Below are positions 9,979 to 18,800 of a stretch of DNA of 64,000 bases, in pieces. Both the position numbers and the translations under genes were made by a program. This stretch comes from Nannocystis sp. RBIL2 (GTDB lineage Bacteria; Myxococcota_A; Polyangia; Nannocystales; Nannocystaceae), in assembly GCF_026626745.1 (NCBI RefSeq), contig NZ_JAPNJW010000001.1:2216001-2280000 (forward strand), given 5' to 3'. The notes under the pieces were generated by a model. That model was not told where the DNA came from and did not search any database. It worked only from the letters and a program-made list of their open reading frames with translations. Position 1 is the stretch's first letter. The number at the start of each line of letters is the position of its first letter.

Positions 9979-10305
9979 TCACCGAGCGATCGATCTCTCG
10001 ATTGGAGGCACACAAAGTGCAGGCGTCCCATAAAATCCCATCAGGCAGATAAGCCCCGGACAGCAGGGGTTTGTCGGTTCGTTGCACTTCTGATATTGCG
10101 GCGTACAAGCCCTGTCACCGCCCTCTGCTGATTCTGCTGAACGTTCGGCGCTGCCGGGCTCGCCGGCGACTTCAGGTTCAGACTCGCCTTTCGGGCTGCG
10201 ATCTGCGACTGAGCCCGCGGTTTCGCCCTCTCCTTCCGCGTCTCTTTCGAGCTCGCCCGGGGCATGAATCAACATCATCACAGCGGGTACCATCGTTTGA
10301 ATCAT
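9979..10305 (-). CDS. Small putative cystine-knot (knottin-like) secreted peptide precursor
   Basis: From ATG 10305 (SD-like agggga about 9 nt upstream) the frame gives 108 residues. A short hydrophobic start (MVPAVMMLIHA) is followed by an acidic Glu/Ser/Gly-rich stretch (about 16-65) and a Cys-rich end. The cysteines at 67, 74, 81, 82, 87 and 98 have spacing C-X6-C-X6-CC-X4-C-X10-C, which fits the inhibitor-cystine-knot pattern of toxins and protease inhibitors. The signal-propeptide-knot order is typical of such precursors, though the N-terminus lacks the usual lysines and is short for a signal peptide. Third-position codon use is less G+C-biased than in the neighbours. The frame stays open upstream to 10644, so a longer product is possible. 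I know of no named family it belongs to. Confidence 0.45.
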   Translation of the reverse strand: MIQTMVPAVMMLIHAPGELERDAEGEGETAGSVADRSPKGESEPEVAGEPGSAERSAESAEGGDRACTPQYQKCNEPTNPCCPGLICLMGFYGTPALCVPPIERSIAR

Positions 10306-10954
10306 GGAATTTTCCCCTGCTTTCAGCTTGGAACAGGACCTTAAAACGCGCAAGCTGGCGACTGCACTTGGACCCCGGCGACACACCCATTCTCCGGCGA
10401 CAGGATCAGGAATAACCGCAGCATCGCACCAGCCGACGGGCCGACTTTGGCATGAGGCGCCCTGACCGCTTCTGCGGTCGCTCCACGAGGCGGGCGGCAG
10501 TCTCCGGGCTTCAGCGAGAGCCGCGCCGCCAGGGCGAGTGCCATGGCACCTCACTATCGGACAAACGAACGATGATCCAAAACTAACGACAAAATTATTT
10601 GCTGCGCCAAACGCACCAGACACTACGTACAGCGATTTTTTCAACCGGATGACCCGAGATGCTAAACAGGATGCAAGGGCGAGCGACAGTTTGTGAGCGA
10701 GCGACAGGTCCCACGGATCCGCCTATCGTGCAGACCGCTGGACCTTCACGAACGAGGCTCGACCCATACGCCGGGAGTTCGAATGAAACATCGCCGAGGC
10801 CGGGCGATTGCGGGGCGAACTGCCGCGCCAGCGCGGCCTTGATGTCGTCGTTCCGCCGCCCAGCGCCGGGCAAGAGCTCGTGCTCGACCTGGCCGAGGCC
10901 GTTCACGACTGATTCAGCGACGGGCCGAATCGATGCCGAGGAAACGGGTTCTCC
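10306..10954. promoter_or_regulatory. Upstream region of the biosynthetic operon with an A+T-rich patch
   Basis: This 650-bp stretch precedes the first biosynthetic gene. Between about 10556 and 10660 the base composition falls sharply (for example aaaactaacgacaaaattattt), unusual for this window, making it the best candidate for promoter or imported DNA. No clear -35/-10 pair could be fixed. A GAGGAAA about 12 nt before ATG 10955 is a plausible ribosome binding site. No gene in the stretch can be supported. Confidence 0.35.
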
Positions 10955-13900
10955 ATGAGGCAACCGCGCTCCCTGTTCGAAGCCTTCGACCATCACCTGC
11001 AAACGAAACCGGACCACCTCTTGTACCGGTATCTCGTCCATGGCGAGCCGAGCGGGGAGACGGAGGAGTGGAGCTTCGCGGACCTCTATACCCGCAGTGC
11101 CGGCGTCGCCGAGTTCCTGTGCGAGAAGAGCTTGCAGGACAGGCGCGTCCTTCTTCTCTACCCACCCGGCCTCGACTACATAGCGACGTTCTTCGGCTGC
11201 CTCATGGCCCGAGCCGTGGCCATCCCGGCCTATCCGCCGGATCCCTCGCCCCGGAAGCCCTGCCTGCGCCGATTGCTGGCCATCGCCGAAGCCGCGCGTA
11301 TCGACGCGGTCGTGACCGCCTCGGCGATCGCGGCGGCAGCCCAGTCGGTCGTGCAGGGCACATCGCTCGGCCGGGTGCCCTGGCTATGCACCGACAACCT
11401 GCGCGCGCCGCCGAGTCGGGCGGACTGGCTGTCGGTCGCCGATCGTGAGGAAGGGGCGCTCGCCTATCTCCAGTTCACGTCGGGCTCCACCTCGGATCCC
11501 CGAGGCGTGATGGTCACCCACGGAAACATCGTCCACAACTCCGAGCTCATTCGCATCAAAGTCGGCCACAACGCCGACAGCCGCGGGATGCTCTGGCTGC
11601 CGCCTTACCACGACATGGGTCTCATCGTCGGCATCATCCACCCGCTCCACGTCGGGTTCGAGATGACCTTGATGTCGCCGCTCGACTTTCTCAAGCGCCC
11701 GACCCGCTGGATCGAGGCGGTCTCCCGGTTTCGCGCCACGACCAGCGGAGGCCCGGACTTCGCCTTCGCCCTGTGCGCTCGCCGCTTCCACCCCGGATCG
11801 GAGGCGATCGATCTGAGCTCGTGGCGTGTCGCCTTCAGCGGCGCCGAGCCGATCCATCCGCAGACGCTCGATCGCTTCACCGCGGTGTTCGGCCCCCACG
11901 GCTTCGATGGGCGCGCGTTCTGGCCCTGTTACGGCCTCGCCGAGGCGACGCTCATCGCTACCGGCGGCGATCCGACGGCCTGGCCGGCCCGCGTCCGCGC
12001 CGACTGTCACGAGCTCGCGCGCGGTCGCTTCGCACCGGCGAAGGACGACGCGTCGGCCCACGAGCTCGTGTCGTGCGGGACTCCGGCAGCCGACCAGCGG
12101 CTGGAGATCGTCGATCCGGACCGCTGCATCCGGCTCGGTCCCGGCGTGGTGGGCGAGATCTGGCTGTCGGGCCCGAGTGTCTCTCCGGGCTACTGCAACC
12201 AGCCGGACGCGACCGAGGCCACGTTTTCGGCCAGGCTCGCGGATGAGCCGGAGGCTGGCCCCTTTGCGCGCACCGGAGACCTCGGCTTCGTCGTCGCGGG
12301 CGAGCTCTACGTGACCGGGCGGCGCAAGGACCTCATCATCGTGCGCGGCCGCAACCTTTACCCGCAGGACATCGAGTACACCGTCACCGCGGCTCATCCG
12401 GCCATTCGCCCCGGCTGCGTGGCCGCCTTTGCCGCCTCGTCCGGTGGCGCCGACGGCGTGGCCATCGCTGCCGAGGTGCAGGACGAAGCCCGCGAGGATC
12501 TGGCTGCCGTGACTGCGGCGATTCGCGGCGCCGTCGCTGCCGCCCATGATGTGGCCGTCGCCGAGGTGGCCCTCCTGCCCCCGCGCGCCATGCCCAAGAC
12601 GTCGAGCGGCAAGCTGACTCGCGGGGCCTGCCGCGACGGCGTCGCCGATGGGTCCATCGAAACGCTGGCCCACTGGAGGGCGGATGACGCGGTGCACGAT
12701 GCGAGAGGCTGGCCCGTGGAGAGCCCCCCGCCCATCGAATCGGCCGCTCGACTGCGAACATGGCTGTGCCAGGCGCTGAGCCGGCGCACCAAGCTGCCGG
12801 CGGGCGACATCGACACGCGGCGCCCGCTCGTGGAGTACGGGCTCGACTCGCAGACCAGCGTGGAACTCGCCGGTGAGCTGGAAGCGGCGCTGGGCCGCCG
12901 CGTACCAGCGACCCTCGTGTGGGACCACCCCACGATCGACGCCATCTGCACGCACCTGAGCCGCACCGAGACGGCGGCACACTCCGCCGCCGCAGTCCCC
13001 GCGCCGTCGCTGGGACGGCAGCCGATCGCCATCGTGTCCATCGGCTGTCGCTTCCCCGGAGGGATCGATGGGCCCCAATCCTACTGGCAGCTCCTGTGCG
13101 ACGGTCGCAACCCCATCGGCGGCGTGCCGAAGAGCCGCTGGGATCGCGAGCACGCCGGCGCCCACGCCCCGGTCGCCAGCCACTTCGGCGGTTTCATCGA
13201 CGACGTCGACCAGTTCGACGCCTCCTTCTTTGCGATCTCGCCGCGCGAGGCCGAATCGCTCGACCCGCAACAGAGGCTCTTGCTCGAGGTCTCGTGGGAG
13301 GCGCTGGAGCGGGCCGGCCTCGCCACCCGGGACCTCGCTGGCAGCCCGACCGGCGTCTTCATCGGCATCAGCAGCAACGACTATTACCGGCGACAGGAGC
13401 GAGCCGGCGCGCTCGATCCGCGCTATGCAATCACCGGCAACACGACGAGCATTGCCGCCGGCCGGATCTCCCACGCCCTCGGGCTCGTCGGCCCGACCCT
13501 CGTCGTCGACACCGCGTGCTCCTCGTCGCTCGTGGCCGTCCATTTGGCCTGCCAGAGCCTGCGTGCGGGGGAATGCGACCAGGCGCTGGCCGGGGGCGTC
13601 AATCTCATCCTGTCGCCCGAAGGACACCTGTACCTCGGCGCCATGCATGCGATATCGCCGACCGGCCGATGTGCCGCGTTCGATGCCAGCGCCGACGGGT
13701 ACGTGCGCAGCGAAGGGTGCGCCGTCGTGTTGCTCAAGCGACTCGACGACGCCCGGCGCGCCGGAGATCCGGTCGTCGCAGTCATTCGAGACAGCGCGAT
13801 CAACCACGACGGCAGTACGAACGGGCTCACTGCGCCCAGCGGCCCCGCGCAGGAGGCGGTCATCCGCAAGGCGCTCGCCGGCGCAGGCGTCCGTCCGGAC

Positions 13901-15847
13901 CAGGTCGGCTACGTCGAGGCTCACGGGACGGGCACTGCCCTCGGCGATCCGATCGAGGTCGAGGCTCTCGCGGCCGTGTTCGGCCCCGGCCGACCGGTCG
14001 ACCGGCCCCTGCGCATCGGCTCGGCCAAGAGCAACATCGGCCACACCGAGGCCGCGGCCGGGGTCGCCGGCCTCATCAAGGCCGCGCTGGCCCTCGAGGC
14101 CGCGCGCCTGCCCGCGAACCTGCACTTCCATACGCCGAACCCGCACCTCCCCTGGGCCGAGTCGCCGATCGCCGTCGTGAACCAGAGCCTCCCTTGGCCG
14201 GCCGGCGACGCGCCGCGATTCGCCGGAGTGAGCTCCTTCGGCATGAGTGGCACCAACGCCCATGTCGTCCTCGAAGAGGCGCCGCGAAGCGACCCGCGGG
14301 GCGACGACCGGACCGAGGGAACACCGCAGATCTTCCCGCTCGCCGCTCACAACGGCGAGGCTCTCCTGGCGCGCATCGGACAGCTCGAGCACCACCTCGA
14401 CGACCACTCGAAGGACCGCGCCTGGGCCGACCTCGCATTCACCGTGGCCACATCCGGCAGCCACTTGCCGTATCGCGCCGCCGTCGTGGCCGGGACCGGC
14501 GATGAACTCCGCGCAGGGCTCGCCGCAATCACGAGATCACGCGGACGGCGCGGCTCGAGCAAGAAACTCGCGTTTCTCTTCACCGGCCAGGGCGCGCAGC
14601 GCCCGGGCATGGGGCGCGACCTGGCCGAGCGCTGGCCCGTCTTCGCCGATACTCTCCGCCGCTGCGACGAGCTCTTCTCGGCCACCTCGGGGCTGCCCAA
14701 GGGCCTCCGCGAGGTGATGTGGTGTTCGTCCGACGCCCCCGGCGCAGAGCTGCTCGATCGGACCGAATACACCCAGCCGGCGCTGTTCGCCTTCGAGTAC
14801 TCCCTCGCTCGCCTGTGGTGCTCGCTCGGCGTCGTCCCCGATCTGGTCATCGGCCACAGCGTCGGCGAGTTCGCTGCCGCCTGCGCCGCGGGCGTCATGG
14901 GGCTCGAAGACGCCTTCGAGTTGGTCACGGCGCGAGGCCGGGGCATGGGGCAGCTGCCGCCCGGCGGCGCGATGTACAGCCTCGACGCCGGCGAGGACGA
15001 GGTCAGGAACGCCCTGCGCCGATGGCCCGAGACAGCGATCGCGGCGGTCAACGGACCGCGGCAGGTCGTCGTCGCGGGCCGCGAAGACAGCATCACCGGC
15101 CTGGTGCAGGAGCTCGCGGCGGCGGGGCGAACGGCGGTCCGCCTGCCCGTGTCCCACGCATTTCACTCGCCCTTGATGGAGCCGATGGTGGAGGAGTTCG
15201 CCCGGCGCGCCCGCGCGATCCGCTATCGAGTCCCGGAGGCCACGTTCATCAGCACGGTCACCGGGGCGGTCGCCTCCCGCGAGCTCGCCGGCGCCGACTA
15301 CTGGATCGAGCACGTCCGCGCACCGGTACGGTTTCTTCAGGCGATGGCGGCAGTCGACGACGAGGTCGACATCCTGGTCGAACTCGGGCCCCAACCCAAC
15401 CTGCTGTCCCTGGCCCATCGCGCCCTCCCGCCCGCGGACCGCTGCTTCCAACCCTGCGCACGGCGTGGGTGCGGCGAGGACCGGGCCCTGCTCGCGGCGG
15501 TGGCTGCGCTCCACGAGCGCGGAGTCGACGTCGACTGGCGGTCGCTGTTCGAGCGAACGCGCCGCCGCGTCGCCTTTCCCGGTTACCCCTGGCAACACCG
15601 CCGCTACTGGATCGACGCTCCCGAGCCCGCCGCGCCGGTGCTCGCTCCGGCCGCCCGGGTCGCGTCGCCCCCGTCGGCGCACGGCGATGAGCACGCACCG
15701 CTGGCGGGCCGCCAGCAGATGTCCGCCCGCGCGCTGAGGATCACGCTTGAGCAGCTCGACCTGATGCGCGAACAGCTGCGGCTGATTCAGGCGAGCGCCG
15801 GCCGCCCCGAGTCATCGACCTCTCGCATCCCGAAGGATTCCAACTGA
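10955..15847 (+). CDS. Starter PKS: fatty-acyl-AMP ligase - ACP - ketosynthase - acyltransferase
   Basis: The 1630-residue protein starts with an adenylating ligase of the FAAL type (about 1-575; core motif LQFTSGSTSDPRGVMVTHGN near 172-190), which activates a fatty acid and loads the ACP (Ser of GLDSQT near 632). The KS (about 688-1110) has active-site Cys in DTACSSS near 855 and the two histidine motifs EAHGTG and SNIGHTEAA. The AT (about 1204-1520) has GHSVGEF (Ser near 1302) and HAFH near 1400, the pattern for malonyl-CoA. No KR, DH or ER is present. The module's own ACP is not here but at the start of the next protein. A helical tail (about 1590-1622, RALRITLEQLDLMREQLRL) looks like a docking segment. 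The architecture matches the first module of iturin/mycosubtilin-type synthetases. The stop overlaps the next ATG (15847). Confidence 0.95.
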   Translation: MRQPRSLFEAFDHHLQTKPDHLLYRYLVHGEPSGETEEWSFADLYTRSAGVAEFLCEKSLQDRRVLLLYPPGLDYIATFFGCLMARAVAIPAYPPDPSPRKPCLRRLLAIAEAARIDAVVTASAIAAAAQSVVQGTSLGRVPWLCTDNLRAPPSRADWLSVADREEGALAYLQFTSGSTSDPRGVMVTHGNIVHNSELIRIKVGHNADSRGMLWLPPYHDMGLIVGIIHPLHVGFEMTLMSPLDFLKRPTRWIEAVSRFRATTSGGPDFAFALCARRFHPGSEAIDLSSWRVAFSGAEPIHPQTLDRFTAVFGPHGFDGRAFWPCYGLAEATLIATGGDPTAWPARVRADCHELARGRFAPAKDDASAHELVSCGTPAADQRLEIVDPDRCIRLGPGVVGEIWLSGPSVSPGYCNQPDATEATFSARLADEPEAGPFARTGDLGFVVAGELYVTGRRKDLIIVRGRNLYPQDIEYTVTAAHPAIRPGCVAAFAASSGGADGVAIAAEVQDEAREDLAAVTAAIRGAVAAAHDVAVAEVALLPPRAMPKTSSGKLTRGACRDGVADGSIETLAHWRADDAVHDARGWPVESPPPIESAARLRTWLCQALSRRTKLPAGDIDTRRPLVEYGLDSQTSVELAGELEAALGRRVPATLVWDHPTIDAICTHLSRTETAAHSAAAVPAPSLGRQPIAIVSIGCRFPGGIDGPQSYWQLLCDGRNPIGGVPKSRWDREHAGAHAPVASHFGGFIDDVDQFDASFFAISPREAESLDPQQRLLLEVSWEALERAGLATRDLAGSPTGVFIGISSNDYYRRQERAGALDPRYAITGNTTSIAAGRISHALGLVGPTLVVDTACSSSLVAVHLACQSLRAGECDQALAGGVNLILSPEGHLYLGAMHAISPTGRCAAFDASADGYVRSEGCAVVLLKRLDDARRAGDPVVAVIRDSAINHDGSTNGLTAPSGPAQEAVIRKALAGAGVRPDQVGYVEAHGTGTALGDPIEVEALAAVFGPGRPVDRPLRIGSAKSNIGHTEAAAGVAGLIKAALALEAARLPANLHFHTPNPHLPWAESPIAVVNQSLPWPAGDAPRFAGVSSFGMSGTNAHVVLEEAPRSDPRGDDRTEGTPQIFPLAAHNGEALLARIGQLEHHLDDHSKDRAWADLAFTVATSGSHLPYRAAVVAGTGDELRAGLAAITRSRGRRGSSKKLAFLFTGQGAQRPGMGRDLAERWPVFADTLRRCDELFSATSGLPKGLREVMWCSSDAPGAELLDRTEYTQPALFAFEYSLARLWCSLGVVPDLVIGHSVGEFAAACAAGVMGLEDAFELVTARGRGMGQLPPGGAMYSLDAGEDEVRNALRRWPETAIAAVNGPRQVVVAGREDSITGLVQELAAAGRTAVRLPVSHAFHSPLMEPMVEEFARRARAIRYRVPEATFISTVTGAVASRELAGADYWIEHVRAPVRFLQAMAAVDDEVDILVELGPQPNLLSLAHRALPPADRCFQPCARRGCGEDRALLAAVAALHERGVDVDWRSLFERTRRRVAFPGYPWQHRRYWIDAPEPAAPVLAPAARVASPPSAHGDEHAPLAGRQQMSARALRITLEQLDLMREQLRLIQASAGRPESSTSRIPKDSN

Positions 15848-18800
15848 TGCCGCACCGACACTCACGCCCCGACGGCGACCAGACCAGGGCCGCCGGCAAG
15901 CCCGCGGTCGCGGCCGCGCTGGCGGACGTCCTGGCGAGACAGCTGCAAATGCCCGCGGCCGAGCTCGACCCGGCGCGCTCGTTCCTCGAGCTCGGCGCCG
16001 ACTCGATCGTCTTCATCGAGGTGGCGCACTGGATTGATAGTCGCTACGGCGTGCAGGTGGCCCCGCACCAGCTCTTCGAGGAGCTCACCCACCTGGACGC
16101 GCTGGCCGAATTCGTCACTCGCCATACGGTCGAGGACGCTCGCGGGCGAGATGCGGTCGTGTCCGCCGAATGGCACCGAGGCCCCGGGGACCAGGCCGAG
16201 GCCGAGAATGATCGTGTCGAATCCGACGACCGTCTCTCCGCCCGCCTGCAGCCGGTCGACGAGGCACTCCCGGCGGGTGCGGAGTTGCCACCCGACTCGA
16301 TCGAACGGCTCATACGCGGGCAGCTCGAGCTGATGTCCAGGCAGCTTCGTCTGCTCGGTGTGGACCCACCTGCGAACCAGCCGGCCGTGATCGATCCGGC
16401 CGCCGGACGGCCCTCGAGCGCCGCGCCGGTCCCGCCCCCTTCTCACAAAGACCGAGACGAGGCGCCTCTCTCCCGGCCACCGCCGGCGGGACGGGTCGGG
16501 CCCGAGCCGCTCGGCGAATCGCAAAAGCGTTACATCCTCGACTTCACCGCCAGGTACACCGCACGCACCCGGGCATCGAAGGCACACGCACAGCGCTACC
16601 GGAGCGTCCTCGCCGACCGTCGGGCGGCCGTGGGATTTGCGCGCCACACGAAAGAGCTCCTCTATCCGATCGTCGGCGCCTCGGCCAAGGGCTCGCGGCT
16701 GTGGGACGTGGACGGAAACGAGTACATCGACGTCTCGATGGGCTTCGGCGTCCACTTCTTCGGCCATCGACCCGCCTTCGTCGCCGCCGCCCTGAACCGT
16801 CAGCTCGACCAGGGCGTGCAGCTCGGACCGCAATGCGCGCTCGCCGGTGAACTGGCCGAGGCGCTGTGCAAATTCACCGGCATGGAGCGCGTCGTCTTCT
16901 GCAACTCGGGGACCGAAGCGGTGATGACCGCGCTTCGCCTGGCGCGAGCGGCCACCGGTCGCTACACCATCGCGCTGTTCAAGGGCGCTTACCACGGCCA
17001 TTCCGATGGGACGCTGGCGCTCGGACGGCGAATCGATGGTCGCCTGCGATCGCTGCCGATGGCGCTCGGCGTGTTGCAGGCCGCGGTCGACGACGTGCTG
17101 GTCCTGGAATACGGAGATCCAAGCGCGCTCGAAGCGCTCCGAGCGCACGGCCCCCGGCTGGCCGCAGTCCTGGTCGAGCCGGTCCAGAGCCGCCGCCCGG
17201 AGCTTCAGCCCGGGGATTTCCTCCGTGAGCTCCGCGCTCTCACTCACCAGCTCGGCGCGGCGCTGATCTTCGACGAGGTCATCACCGGGTTCCGGCTCCA
17301 CCCGCGAGGCGCCCAGGGCTACTTCGGCGTCGAGGCCGACCTCGCCACCTACGGAAAGCTTCTTGGCGGCGGCATGCCGATCGGGGTCGTGGCCGGCCGG
17401 CGCGCCTACCTGGACCGGATCGACGGGGGTTCGTGGAGCTTCGGCGACGACAGCTACCCGCCGGTCGAGCCGACGTTCTTCGCCGGCACCTTCTCGAAGC
17501 ACCCCCTGGCCGTCGCCGCGGCCCTGGCAGTCCTGCACGCGCTGGAAGCCGAAGGGCCGGCGCTGTACCAGGCGCTCGACGCCCGCGCCGGCAGCTTGAC
17601 GAGCGGCCTGAACGAGCTGTTTCGAGCCGAGGGCGCGCCGCTCTCGGCGGTCCGCTGTGGTTCGATCTTCCGCCTCGCGCGGAGCGAGGAGCCGAGCGAG
17701 ACCTCGTACTTCTACGAGCCGCTCGAGCTGCGGCTCTTCTATCACCACATGATCGCCAAGGGGATCTATTTCTGGGAGGGTCGCACCGGCTTTCTGTCCA
17801 CCGCCCACACGGACGAGGACGTGGAGCGGGTGATCGCGGCGGCGCGCGAGTCGATCGCCGAGCTCCGTCAGGGCGGCTTCCTGGTCGTGCCCGGCGCTCT
17901 GCAAGCGACGCCGGCCACCTGTCCCGCACCACCGGAGCCGGCACCGCTGTCGTGGGCGCAGGAGGGGGTCTGGCTGCAGTCCCAGCTCGAGAGCGGGACT
18001 GGTACCTTCAACATGCCGGGCGCGGTTCGGCTACGCGGCCGGCTCGATGTCCCACGCCTCGAGCGCGCGTTGCATGCGATCGTTCGACGACACGATATCT
18101 TGCGGGCTCGATTCGAGGTAGAGGACGGTCGACCTCGGCAGCGCATCACGCCGCTCCCCGAGTTCCGATTTGCGCTCGACACCCGCGACTGGCAGGATCG
18201 GTCGGCCGAGGACCAGGAGCGCGCGCTAGCGACTCTGGTCGATCAGGAAGCGCGCCGCCCGTTCGACCTCGAGCGCGGCCCACTCCTCCGCGTCACCCTG
18301 ATCGTCATGGGGCGCAGCGAATGGGTGCTGTTCGCCACGCTGCACCACCTGGTCGGCGACGCCTGGTCGTTGAGGCTGTTCGTCCGCGAGCTGTCGGCCC
18401 TGTATCAGGCCGAGGGCGACGGAAATCCGTGCCCCTTGCCCGCGCTCCCCCTGCAGTACGCCGATTATGCGCGAGAGCAGCGCGCCAGGGTGGGCGAAGA
18501 GGGGTTCGCCGCCCAGCTCCTCTACTGGAAGGAGCAGCTCCGCGACGCGCCGGCAGCCCTGTCGTTGCCGACCGACCGGCCTCGTCACGCGGCCGCGACC
18601 GCTCGCAGCGTCACCCACACGCACGCGCTCGATGCGGAGCTCGTGGACGCCCTACGCGCCCTCGCCCGGGCGTCCCACGTGACGCTTCATATGACCTTGC
18701 TCGCGATCTTCGCGCTGCACCTCGGCCGATACGGTGGCCAGGAAGATCTGCTGATCGGCGGACCGGTGGTGACTCGGCCTCGCGCGGAGCTCCGTTCCGT

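Noticed and set aside
10341..10544. 67-residue minus-strand frame upstream of the cystine-knot gene
   Set aside because: An SD-like GAGG precedes it, but its composition looks random and it shares no motif with anything.
11384..14464. Long minus-strand open frame opposite the PKS gene, and similar ones elsewhere
   Set aside because: Very high G+C in third positions opens long antisense frames everywhere; its sequence is low-complexity Arg/Ala/Gly and shows no motif.
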